Of a stretch of DNA of 22,972 nt, positions 15,354 through 21,952 are shown in pieces; within the stretch, counting starts at the first letter, position 1; each line of letters opens with the position of its first letter. The translations under genes were made by a program, and so were the position numbers. The DNA lies in NCBI GenBank assembly GCA_964346495.1, contig CAYFUW010000029.1:1-22972 (forward strand), given 5' to 3'. The DNA is from JBGZFC01 sp964346495. Its GTDB lineage: Bacteria; Bacteroidota; Bacteroidia; Bacteroidales; Dysgonomonadaceae. The notes below the pieces were generated by a model, which worked only from the letters and a program-made list of their open reading frames with translations, made no database searches and had not been told where the DNA came from.

Positions 15354-15507
15354 AAAAAAGACGCGATAATATCACGTCTCTACAACTATTATATAACGAA
15401 AATTGGATTTAAAAAAAATCGTAAATTCGAAATCCAAAATCATAAATAAGACAGTCTTATGTCTTGTGTCTTGGCTCTTTTATCTTTTATCTTTGCTCTT
15501 GCGTCTT
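15354..15507 (-). repeat. Heptamer-palindrome element, copy A, with terminator
   Basis: Read from the DUF3109 stop on the minus strand: eight perfectly phased heptamers AAGANNN (complement of 15452-15507, plus-strand pattern NNNTCTT), the first overlapping the stop codon. Five phased heptamers related to GATTTNN follow (15414-15448), then an AT-rich linker. Last is a palindrome (15359-15379, AGACGCGAT against ATCACGTCT, one mismatch) followed by six T. It aligns with copy B at 18997-19128 over almost its whole length. The palindrome with its T-run should end transcription of the amidase-CPBP-DUF3109 operon. Nothing suggests it is coding. Confidence 0.8.
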
Positions 15508-16081
15508 AAATTTCCTCTTTCAACAATTTTGCTGCTTCGCAAACTTCATCGTACCACTCTTGTCCGAATTTTCGGATAAGCGGCTCTTTTAGAAAACGAT
15601 ATATTTCCACACCCTCTTTCTGTCCCAATCTTAATGCCGGTTGGCAAACTTGCCATTTATGATAATTCACGGCAGTGAAATCTCTGTATTTTTGCAGTCG
15701 GATAGGGTATAGGTGGCACGAAATTGGTTTCTGCACAGAGATTCGTCCCTCTTGATAAGCCTTATCGATTACACATTTGCAAGTTCCATCTTTTTCGAAA
15801 TAGGTAAAAACGCATTCCCTGCCGTTGATGATAGATGTAACCAATTCGCCGTCGTAATCGTTGTAAGCAATTCCTTGCTCCTCTATCAGAGCCTTTGCTT
15901 TGGGTGAAAGCTCGTCCCAAATCAGAGGCAATATCTCCTTTATCTCTTCAAACTCTGACTCTTCCAAAGGTGCACCTGCATCGCCCTCAACACAGCAAAT
16001 ACCTTTGCATTTGTTTAAGTCGCAGATAAACATCACATCAAATATATCTTCCGACAAAATTGTATCTCTAACTTGTATCAT
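15506..16081 (-). CDS. DUF3109 family cysteine-rich protein
   Basis: The 191-residue product matches the DUF3109 family, common in Bacteroidota. It has ten cysteines: C20, C25, C29 and C30 (FICDLNKCKGICCVEGDAGAPL), C90, C101 and C103 (GTCKC), C122 (SCHLYPIRL), C146 and C181. This spacing resembles the metal-binding YkgJ/CxxCxxxCC group and suggests a zinc or Fe-S site, which is inference. No signal peptide. Its ATG overlaps the TGA of the CPBP gene in ATGA, so translation is probably coupled. The stop codon lies within the first heptamer of repeat element A. The function is not established. Confidence 0.88.
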   Translation of the reverse strand: MIQVRDTILSEDIFDVMFICDLNKCKGICCVEGDAGAPLEESEFEEIKEILPLIWDELSPKAKALIEEQGIAYNDYDGELVTSIINGRECVFTYFEKDGTCKCVIDKAYQEGRISVQKPISCHLYPIRLQKYRDFTAVNYHKWQVCQPALRLGQKEGVEIYRFLKEPLIRKFGQEWYDEVCEAAKLLKEEI

Positions 16082-16950
16082 TGTTTTTTATTTATAATTT
16101 TTAAACGATTGAATAGTAATATTGTAAGCAAAACTCCCGATAGAGCAATTGACCATAAAATCACATTTGAATAGTTCTCTGTTATTTTTGCCAGACTATC
16201 AGATTTGCCTAAGTGGATGAATACCAATACAATGCTGTTGTTGGCAAAATGAAACAGAAACGGTAACCACAAATTTCTGCTATATACGAAAAGATAACCT
16301 AAAACCGCACCCAACAACAGACGTGGGAAAAAACCGTAAAACTGAAAATGTAGCATACTAAAAATAAATGCTATTATCCAAACGGTTAGATGAATATTTA
16401 CAAGCCATTTTTCGATGAATTGTTGAAGCGCACCTCTAAAAAACAGCTCTTCGGCAAGAGCAGTCAGAAATCCGACTAACAGAATATTGATTGTAAGATT
16501 TAAAATCGATTTGTCATAGGTTAGTGCTTGGGTAGATTGTATCGCACTGTTTTCTAAATCGCGTAAAATCTTTTCTATATGTTCCAGACTACCCGGAAGC
16601 GAAATATTGCTGTTCCATTGCTCTACAAGAGAGGTAACAGGTATAGTGAAAAGGAAAATAAGCAACACTAAAAACGTGTTTTGCCAAAAGTTTTCTATCC
16701 TTTTAATTCCAAGATTTTCAAAAGGTTTATCACTCGACCAATAGTTGATGGTGTATGCAGGCAAAAGAAACATAAACAGGTTTTGAAGCAAAACCGATAT
16801 TTTGTATTGCCACGGACTACCATTTAATTGCGGCACAATTCCCGATAAAAGCATTATGATGGCAGACGCCAAAAACATACCTGCTATCATAAATAGAAAC
16901 AGATACAAAATTTTCGACTGATTTGAGTTGTGCTTCAATATTTTATGCAT
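16078..16950 (-). CDS. CPBP-family intramembrane metalloprotease
   Basis: The 290-residue multi-spanning membrane protein has the CPBP (CAAX protease and bacteriocin-processing, Abi) motifs: EELFFR (E167, E168, R172), FSMLH with H201, and FLFHFANNS with H234. These form the intramembrane active site in the family. Seven or eight hydrophobic segments are visible, the first at about 14-38. Family members cleave within or near membranes and some give bacteriocin self-immunity; the substrate here is unknown. It lies nine bases behind the amidase gene and overlaps the DUF3109 gene by four, so all three are one operon. Nothing nearby suggests a bacteriocin. Confidence 0.9.
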   Translation of the reverse strand: MHKILKHNSNQSKILYLFLFMIAGMFLASAIIMLLSGIVPQLNGSPWQYKISVLLQNLFMFLLPAYTINYWSSDKPFENLGIKRIENFWQNTFLVLLIFLFTIPVTSLVEQWNSNISLPGSLEHIEKILRDLENSAIQSTQALTYDKSILNLTINILLVGFLTALAEELFFRGALQQFIEKWLVNIHLTVWIIAFIFSMLHFQFYGFFPRLLLGAVLGYLFVYSRNLWLPFLFHFANNSIVLVFIHLGKSDSLAKITENYSNVILWSIALSGVLLTILLFNRLKIINKKQ

Positions 16951-16959
16951 ACGGCTTCT

Positions 16960-17979
16960 TTATTTTTTTCGATTGTCCTGAAAGTCCTTTATAAAACCAC
17001 GTGTAAGCCAGTTTGCTATAGCTTGTCGGTTGTTCGGGTCGAGAATTCGTTTTCTGTCGAGAGTGTTCTGAAAGTTGCCAATTTCAATCATTATGGATGG
17101 TGGCGCAAAGTGTCGTAGAACATATAAATTACGATGTTTTGCATCGCCCACAAAACCTCTGTTGGGTTGATGTTTTTTGTATTGTGCCATAATCACATCA
17201 AGTAAGGTGTGAGTAGTAATGCGACTTGCCGAATTGTCTGCATGATAGAAAAACATATCAATCTGCTCTTTTGGTCTTCTGCTGTCGATATGTATCTCCA
17301 TTGCACGTATATAGCTAAATTCGTTTTTGTCCTTTTTGTACAGTGTGTTTACTTTTTCAACTCTCTGTTTCAAACGGTCTATCTGCGCTCTGGGTATCGG
17401 TTGTCCCATAGCGGTTTCAGTGTCGGTATTATTAAGCAGACGTTCATCACGTATTCCGTCAGCCTCATCCTGAATTATCAGATAAACCGTGGAACCTTCC
17501 TGCATCAGATTTCGTGCAAGCCTGAGAGATATATCGTAGTTGTACTCATCTTCGTGCAGTTCGCGTCCTTCCACTGTGGTAGTTGCACCCGGGTCTGGTC
17601 CGCCATGACCGCTCACTATATAGAAACATGCATCTTTCAGTTGCTGCGATTTCATCTCCAATGTGGAATATTTTTCACCAAACAGTCGTGGATTGACAGT
17701 TTCATACAGTATCTCTTCCGGTGGGAAAACATCGCCCGGATGCAGTGGCGGTATCAGATAGACGACACCCAATTCAAGTCCGCCTTCCGCATTTATTCTG
17801 TCGGCATTAAGTTGTTTAAACTCCTCGACATAAGATTTATCTAATCTGTTCCATCGGCGCAGAAACGAGTAAATTCCATCGCCTTCAACAGGATATGCCA
17901 TATCTTGAGCGAACGATATTGCCGTAAATAGCGTAAGAAACAGTAAAATTGTGGCAAAAAATATTTTTTTCTTATTCAT
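16960..17979 (-). CDS. N-acetylmuramoyl-L-alanine amidase (Amidase_3) with LysM-like N-terminus
   Basis: From ATG 17979 the product is 339 residues with a signal peptide (1-24, ending ISFAQ). Residues 29-77 (YPVEGDGIYSFLRRWNRL to LELGVVYLIP) look like a divergent LysM peptidoglycan-binding module. From about 117 an Amidase_3 zinc domain follows: VSGHGGPDPG with H125, HEDEYNYD with E145, MEIHID with H230 and IMIEIGNFQN with E299, the last being the catalytic Glu position. It should cleave the MurNAc-L-Ala bond in the periplasm. An in-frame ATG at 18018 lies within the -7 element at 18016-18023 and is rejected. It heads the operon with CPBP and DUF3109. Confidence 0.9.
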   Translation of the reverse strand: MNKKKIFFATILLFLTLFTAISFAQDMAYPVEGDGIYSFLRRWNRLDKSYVEEFKQLNADRINAEGGLELGVVYLIPPLHPGDVFPPEEILYETVNPRLFGEKYSTLEMKSQQLKDACFYIVSGHGGPDPGATTTVEGRELHEDEYNYDISLRLARNLMQEGSTVYLIIQDEADGIRDERLLNNTDTETAMGQPIPRAQIDRLKQRVEKVNTLYKKDKNEFSYIRAMEIHIDSRRPKEQIDMFFYHADNSASRITTHTLLDVIMAQYKKHQPNRGFVGDAKHRNLYVLRHFAPPSIMIEIGNFQNTLDRKRILDPNNRQAIANWLTRGFIKDFQDNRKK

Positions 17980-18015
17980 AATTCGTAAAGCAGGGTTGTT
18001 TAATAGAAAAACAGA

Positions 18016-18047
18016 CAAAAATAGTGAAAAGTGTTGAATTAATCAAA
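18016..18047 (-). promoter_or_regulatory. Promoter of the amidase-CPBP-DUF3109 operon
   Basis: On the minus strand TTTG (complement of 18044-18047) is followed after 20 nt by TATTTTTG (complement of 18016-18023), an exact Bacteroidota match. Transcription should begin near 18010, about 30 nt before the chosen ATG 17979. Confidence 0.7.
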
Positions 18048-18107
18048 GTCAATGTAGAAATCAGTATTAAGTAAATAGATAAATGCTAATAATTTGGTAG
18101 AATTGGA

Positions 18108-18137
18108 TTTGGAATTTAAAATGATTTCCTAAATTTG
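18108..18137 (+). promoter_or_regulatory. Promoter of the secreted orphan gene
   Basis: TTTG (18108-18111) and TAAATTTG (18130-18137) are separated by 18 nt. Predicted transcription start is near 18143, which places repeat copy 1 (18145-18180) at the very 5' end of the message. It is divergent from the amidase promoter about 60 nt away. Confidence 0.6.
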
Positions 18138-18144
18138 TTTTTGC

Positions 18145-18180
18145 TTCGCAACACACATTTCGCAGAAGTGCGCGAGCAGA
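18145..18180 (+). repeat. 35-bp structured repeat, copy 1
   Basis: It matches copy 2 (18836-18871) with three differences in 36 positions. An outer stem TTCGC/GCGAG encloses an inner stem, here CATTTC/GAAGTG with a G-U pair, around a three-base loop. The difference that falls in the stem keeps pairing (C-G in copy 2, U-G here). It is likely the first structured part of the orphan gene's 5' leader. Confidence 0.7.
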
Positions 18181-18203
18181 GAGTTAAATAGAATTATACC
18201 ATA

Positions 18204-18776
18204 ATGCATATAAGAATTTTAATATCAATTGTTTTTATGTTGCTTGGGTTGTTGAATACCTTTGCTCAAAATAGTGACATTACTTTAGTACTAAATCAGT
18301 TAGAAATTAAAGATGGAAATAATAAACTTGTTGAAATACTTAATAAAATATCTGTTAATGAGCAAAAAAACTATGGGAAATCAGATTCATTGTTGTATGA
18401 TTTTTCAATATCAAGAACTCATGAAGATCTCAGAATAGCCATAAATAATCAAGAAAGTGTTTATATAACAGGTATTGATGATGAGTGGCCAATGTCTTCT
18501 AAGGCTTTTAGTAGTATTTTAGGATATATTCAAATAGATAATTTGTTTTTTATAGTGTCTGATGGAGGCGGCTTCCCAAAAGATTATTTCTCAAATTTTT
18601 TTTGTGTAAATGATGTTACAAAATCATTTACATTGTCAAAGTATAAAGAAAAAAAGGTTATTGAAGAGGATGATTCTGTAATTAGAATAAGGTGTCACTT
18701 TTTATATAAAGATGGTCAATTTAAGATATTATGGAACTCTTGTTGTGATAATAAAGGACTTTTAAAAATTATTTGA
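18204..18776 (+). CDS. Secreted protein of unknown function, 190 residues
   Basis: I do not recognise this protein. A clear signal peptide covers residues 1-21 (MHIRILISIVFMLLGLLNTFAQ), so it is exported; no lipobox. The mature part is alpha/beta-looking, with IDDEWPMSSKAFSSILGYIQIDNLFFIVSDGGGFPKDYF in the middle. Its cysteines lie at FFCVND, IRCHF and the C-terminal NSCCDNKG, possibly disulfides. Base composition is more AT-rich than the flanking genes. It is the only plus-strand gene between two minus-strand units, has its own promoter, lacks a clear terminator and is bracketed by two copies of the 35-bp repeat. This suggests a separately acquired cassette, as inference. ATG 18204 is well placed before the signal peptide. 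Confidence 0.78.
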   Translation: MHIRILISIVFMLLGLLNTFAQNSDITLVLNQLEIKDGNNKLVEILNKISVNEQKNYGKSDSLLYDFSISRTHEDLRIAINNQESVYITGIDDEWPMSSKAFSSILGYIQIDNLFFIVSDGGGFPKDYFSNFFCVNDVTKSFTLSKYKEKKVIEEDDSVIRIRCHFLYKDGQFKILWNSCCDNKGLLKII

Positions 18777-18835
18777 GGATTAAACATGTGTTCGTAAACT
18801 TGCGCTTAGGGTAATGCTTAAGATTTGGCAACAGA

Positions 18836-18871
18836 TTCGCAACACACACTTCACAGAAGTGCGCGAGCAGG
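18836..18871 (+). repeat. 35-bp structured repeat, copy 2
   Basis: Second copy of the element at 18145-18180, in direct orientation, 60 nt past the orphan gene's stop. Outer stem TTCGC/GCGAG; inner stem CACTTC/GAAGTG is perfect with loop ACA. Weaker similarity extends about 15-20 nt on both sides. No promoter-like box precedes this copy at proper spacing. Confidence 0.7.
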
Positions 18872-18888
18872 ATAGTTTTAGATTTGTT

Positions 18889-18968
18889 GGGATTGTAGAT
18901 CCCTTGCAAATATGGTTTGAAGTAAGTAAAAAAATAAATAGTAATAAGTCGGGATTGCAAATCCCGAC
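18889..18968. repeat. Two GGATTnCAAATCC-type palindromes
   Basis: GGGAT (18889-18893) pairs with ATCCC (18899-18903). GTCGGGATT (18948-18956) pairs with AATCCCGAC (18960-18968) around GCA, a perfect nine-pair stem. Both share the core of the terminator at 15206-15228, but no T-run follows on the plus strand. With the neighbouring repeats, the spacer from 18777 to 19135 consists almost entirely of repeat sequence and holds no gene I can support. Confidence 0.6.
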
Positions 18969-18996
18969 GACGAAGGTAAATCCTTATGACGAGGAC

Positions 18997-19128
18997 AAAA
19001 AAATAGAGACGTGGCATGCCGCGTCTCTACAATATATAACGATAATTTAGATTTTAATAAATCGCAAATCCGAAATCCCAAATCGAAAATAAAAAGTCTT
19101 TTGTCTTGATTCTTGTATCTTAACTCTA
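18997..19128 (-). repeat. Heptamer-palindrome element, copy B, with terminator
   Basis: Read on the minus strand from the fba stop: phased AAGANNN heptamers (four exact in 19094-19121, plus a degenerate one at 19122-19128), then phased GATTTNN heptamers (four exact in 19057-19084, one degenerate at 19085-19091), then an AT linker with TTATATATTG. A 13-pair palindrome starting and ending with TAGAGACG/CGTCTCTA (19004-19029, one G-U pair) follows, then a run of seven T. Same order as copy A, with extensive sequence similarity. The palindrome and T-run form a convincing terminator for fba. Confidence 0.82.
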
Positions 19129-19135
19129 AGACCAA

Positions 19136-20128
19136 TTACGCTTTTCCTGCACTTCCCAAAACATGTTTAGTTTTGTGCATATAAAGTTTTTTCAACTCTT
19201 CGCGAGCCGGACCTAAATATTTACGTGGGTCAAACTCAGCCGGTTGATTAGCAAACACCTCTCTAACTGCAGCCGTCATTGCCAAGCGTCCGTCGGAGTC
19301 GATATTGATTTTACAAACAGCCGATTTCGCTGCTTCACGCAATTGTTCTTCCGGAATACCGATAGAGTCTTTTAGTTTACCACCATATTTGTTGATAGTT
19401 TCAACATACTCTTGTGGAACAGAAGACGAACCGTGAAGTACAATTGGGAATCCCGGTATGCGTTTTTCAATTTCTTTCAGAATATCGAAACGAAGTGGTG
19501 GCGGAACTAATTTTCCGTTTTCGTCAAGAGTACATTGTTCAGGTGTAAATTTAAACGCTCCGTGTGAAGTGCCGATAGAGATAGCCAACGAGTCAACACC
19601 TGTACGAGAAACAAAGTCAACTACTTCGTCGGGTTCGGTATAAGTGTGATGTTCTGCTTGTACATCATCTTCAATTCCTGCCAAAACTCCTAATTCACCT
19701 TCTACCGTTACATCAAATTGGTGAGCATAGTCCACAACTTGTTTTGTCAGTTTTACGTTTTCCTCGTAAGGTAGGTGCGAGCCGTCAATCATTACCGATG
19801 AAAAACCGAAATCGATACAGCTTTTGCACAATTCAAACGTATCGCCATGGTCTAAGTGTAGTACGATAGGAATTTCATATCCCAACTCTTTGGCATATTC
19901 AACCGCACCTTGTGCCATATAGCGCAACAGAGTTTGGTTGGCATACTTACGTGCACCGCTCGAAACTTGCAAAATAACGGGTGATCTGGTTTCTACACAA
20001 GCCGAAACAATTGCCTGCAATTGCTCCATGTTGTTAAAGTTGAATGCCGGAATAGCATATCCTTCAGCCATCGCTTTTTTAAAAAGTTCTCTTGAGTTTA
20101 CAAGACCTAATTCTTTGTAACTAACCAT
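19136..20128 (-). CDS. fba: Class II fructose-1,6-bisphosphate aldolase
   Basis: The 330-residue zinc enzyme cleaves fructose-1,6-bisphosphate to dihydroxyacetone phosphate and glyceraldehyde-3-phosphate in glycolysis and the reverse in gluconeogenesis. Class II motifs: IPAFNFNNMEQ near residue 26, VLHLDHGD with catalytic D93 and zinc ligand H94, VMIDGSHLPYEENV, VEGELG, SIGTSHGAFKF with H189 and IVLHGSSSVP with H232. The C-terminal LGPAREELKKLY motif is complete. It is a single-gene unit, with a promoter near 20166 and the element B terminator right after the stop. Related class II aldolases act on tagatose-bisphosphate, but an isolated housekeeping gene fits fructose-bisphosphate better. Confidence 0.96.
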   Translation of the reverse strand: MVSYKELGLVNSRELFKKAMAEGYAIPAFNFNNMEQLQAIVSACVETRSPVILQVSSGARKYANQTLLRYMAQGAVEYAKELGYEIPIVLHLDHGDTFELCKSCIDFGFSSVMIDGSHLPYEENVKLTKQVVDYAHQFDVTVEGELGVLAGIEDDVQAEHHTYTEPDEVVDFVSRTGVDSLAISIGTSHGAFKFTPEQCTLDENGKLVPPPLRFDILKEIEKRIPGFPIVLHGSSSVPQEYVETINKYGGKLKDSIGIPEEQLREAAKSAVCKINIDSDGRLAMTAAVREVFANQPAEFDPRKYLGPAREELKKLYMHKTKHVLGSAGKA

Positions 20129-20165
20129 AATATTAAAAAATTTAGTTGATGTATTAATGTATCTA

Positions 20166-20173
20166 CAAAAATA
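20166..20173 (-). promoter_or_regulatory. -7 element of fba
   Basis: The complement reads TATTTTTG, matching TAnnTTTG, 37 nt before the fba ATG. No clear -33 TTTG is seen at standard spacing. Confidence 0.45.
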
Positions 20174-20287
20174 ACAATTTTTTACGTAAACAGGAAATTT
20201 TGTTTGTGAAGATTTAAAAAAGATTTGTTTTATCTTTTATTGACATCATATTTTTAGATAAAACATCGTTTTCTCAATTATTTCTGT

Positions 20288-20295
20288 TAATTTTG
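20288..20295 (+). promoter_or_regulatory. -7 element of the pnt operon
   Basis: TAATTTTG matches TAnnTTTG; transcription would start near 20301, about 108 nt before pntAA. The -33 region is T-rich without a clear TTTG. The leader is AT-rich with a repeated AACTAAATAAATAACTAAATAA stretch near 20371-20394 and no visible structure. Confidence 0.45.
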
Positions 20296-20409
20296 TAGGA
20301 AAATTAATAAAGTCAGTATAGAGAGAAATATTTTGATGATTAAAGCCTTATAAAAAGAATTCAATATAAAATAACTAAATAAATAACTAAATAATAAATT
20401 AATAAAATT

Positions 20410-21570
20410 ATGATAGTAGGAATTCCAAAAGAAATTATGCCGGGCGAAGCTCGAGTAGCTGCTACTCCCGAAACTGTGAAAAAATTTGTTGAAGATGGAA
20501 TGACCGTTTTGGTAGAAAAAGGAGCAGGCGAAAAATCTCTTTACGCCGACCATCTTTACACTGAAGCAGGTGCAGAGATTGTATCAAAAGCAGAAGATAT
20601 TTTTAAAAGAGCAAATCTTATTCTAAAAGTTAAAGAACCTCTTTTCAACGAAGAGCTTGGAAAACATGAGGTTGATTTGATGCACAGCGGTCAGTATCTG
20701 ATTACATTTATTCACCCTGCATCTCCGGTTAACCACGAGATGGTGAAAAAATTGGCTGACGCCGGCGTTATTGGTCTTACATTAGACGGTGTTCCTCGCA
20801 TTTCACGCGCACAAAACATGGACGCTCTTACATCTATGAGTACTTGTGCCGGATACAAAGGAATTATTATGGCTGCTGATAAACTGGCTACTTTCATGCC
20901 ACAAATGTTTACAGCTGTAGGTATGTTGAAACCAGCAAAAGCATTGGTTATTGGTGTTGGAGTTGGTGGATTGCAAGCGTTGGCTACAGCAAAACGTCTT
21001 GGTGCTATCACTCACGCTATCGATATTCGTCCTGCTGCAAGCGAACAATCACAAAGTTTGGGTGCAAAAGTAATTGAAACAGGAGTTCCTGCAGATCTTG
21101 CTGTTGGTAAAGGCGGATATGCTCAAAAACTTCCTGAAGATTGGTTGAAAAAAGAGCGTGAAGTTATAGCTGAAGCTATCAAAGATATGGATGTTGTATT
21201 CTGTAGTGCTTTGATTCCGGGTAAAGTTGCTCCAATCTTGATTACCGAAGAGATGGTAAAAACAATGAAAAAAGGTTCTGTTATTGTTGATATTTCTATC
21301 GACCAAGGCGGTAACTGTGAAGTAACACCTCCGGGAAAAACAGAAGTAGTTCATGGAGTAACCATTATCGGTGTTAAAAATATTCCGGGAATGATTCCTA
21401 CAAGCTCAACTTGGATGTTCTCACAAAATGTTTACAACTTGGTTAAATATTTGGTTAAAGATGGAAACATTTCTTTAGACTTGAACGATGAAATTGTTAG
21501 CTCTATACTTGTTACACATAACAACGAGGTTGTTCATGCAGGTGCACGAGAGGCAATGGGATTGAACTAA
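20410..21570 (+). CDS. pntAA: NAD(P) transhydrogenase subunit alpha part 1 (NAD(H)-binding)
   Basis: The 386-residue soluble domain I binds NAD(H) in the proton-translocating transhydrogenase, which uses the proton gradient to move hydride from NADH to NADP+. It shares the alanine dehydrogenase/PNT fold. The N-terminal MIVGIPKEIMPGEARVAATPETVKKF, the RISRAQNMDALTSMSTCAGYKG motif, the dinucleotide-binding GVGVGGLQALATAKRLGA and VIVDISIDQGGNCE are all present. The protein stops before the membrane part, so this is the split, Rhodospirillum-like form rather than the fused E. coli PntA. pntAB follows after 73 nt, a gap occupied by a palindrome. Confidence 0.95.
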   Translation: MIVGIPKEIMPGEARVAATPETVKKFVEDGMTVLVEKGAGEKSLYADHLYTEAGAEIVSKAEDIFKRANLILKVKEPLFNEELGKHEVDLMHSGQYLITFIHPASPVNHEMVKKLADAGVIGLTLDGVPRISRAQNMDALTSMSTCAGYKGIIMAADKLATFMPQMFTAVGMLKPAKALVIGVGVGGLQALATAKRLGAITHAIDIRPAASEQSQSLGAKVIETGVPADLAVGKGGYAQKLPEDWLKKEREVIAEAIKDMDVVFCSALIPGKVAPILITEEMVKTMKKGSVIVDISIDQGGNCEVTPPGKTEVVHGVTIIGVKNIPGMIPTSSTWMFSQNVYNLVKYLVKDGNISLDLNDEIVSSILVTHNNEVVHAGAREAMGLN

Positions 21571-21587
21571 TATTCGTAAAATATTAA

Positions 21588-21613
21588 TAGAGACGCGACT
21601 TGTCGCGTCTCTA
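21588..21613. repeat. TAGAGACG palindrome inside the pnt operon
   Basis: Arms TAGAGACGCGAC (21588-21599) and GTCGCGTCTCTA (21602-21613) are perfectly complementary, with two bases between. The outer eight bases equal those of the palindrome in element B. No heptamer arrays accompany it. A weak T-stretch (TGTTTTA) follows, so partial termination or mRNA processing between pntAA and pntAB is possible. Confidence 0.8.
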
Positions 21614-21643
21614 TGTTTTAATAAAAAATCAAATATTGTATTA

Positions 21644-21952
21644 ATGAATCCAATTATATTAATTGTAATTTTTGTGGTAGCCACTTTTGTTGGTTACTAT
21701 ATTATTAAGAACGTTCCGAGTTTGCTGCACACTCCGTTGATGTCTGGAATGAATGCTCTATCGGGTATTACCATTTTGGGTGCAGTATCAGCAGTTGGTC
21801 TGTCGGTATTATATGATGACCAAAGTATTGTTGTAGGACAAATTCTGGGTGGTTTGGCAGTAATAGCTGCTACCGTGAACGTTGTAGGCGGATTTGGTGT
21901 TACACACCGAATGCTCAAAATGTTCCATAAGAAGAAAGGAGGCAAAAAGTGA
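21644..21952 (+). CDS. pntAB: NAD(P) transhydrogenase subunit alpha part 2 (membrane)
   Basis: The 102-residue integral membrane subunit supplies helices of the proton channel (domain II). Hydrophobic segments are at about residues 2-18, 34-56 and 64-83. The family-typical VPSLLHTPLMSGMNALSGITILGA is present. It ends in a basic tail with KMFHKKKGGKK. Its ATG lies 73 nt past pntAA. Its final codons double as the Shine-Dalgarno sequence of pntB, and its TGA overlaps the pntB GTG by four bases (GTGA). Confidence 0.94.
   Translation: MNPIILIVIFVVATFVGYYIIKNVPSLLHTPLMSGMNALSGITILGAVSAVGLSVLYDDQSIVVGQILGGLAVIAATVNVVGGFGVTHRMLKMFHKKKGGKK
21937..21942 (+). promoter_or_regulatory. Strong Shine-Dalgarno sequence of pntB
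   Basis: AGGAGG lies six bases before the GTG at 21949. A perfect Shine-Dalgarno is uncommon in Bacteroidota and nothing comparable precedes the other genes here. It fixes the non-ATG start of pntB and suggests coupled or re-initiated translation. Confidence 0.75.

Noticed and set aside
15414..15507. Could the regular repeats be a CRISPR array?
   Set aside because: The unit is seven bases with no gaps for spacers, and no cas genes are nearby.
16078..16950. CPBP protein as part of a bacteriocin or abortive-infection system
   Set aside because: Neighbours are a wall amidase and a DUF3109 protein; no bacteriocin precursor, transporter or defence gene is present.
17209..17844. A 211-codon plus-strand frame opposite the amidase
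   Set aside because: It is antisense to a complete amidase domain, and the translation is Phe/Cys/Tyr-rich without any motif.
18145..18871. Integron-type attC sites around the orphan gene
   Set aside because: The repeats lack the paired GTTRRRY/RYYYAAC core sites, and there is no integrase gene in the window.
18777..19135. Open frames in both strands across the spacer after the orphan gene
   Set aside because: They run through the palindromes and heptamer arrays, have no promoter or plausible start, and translate repeat sequence.
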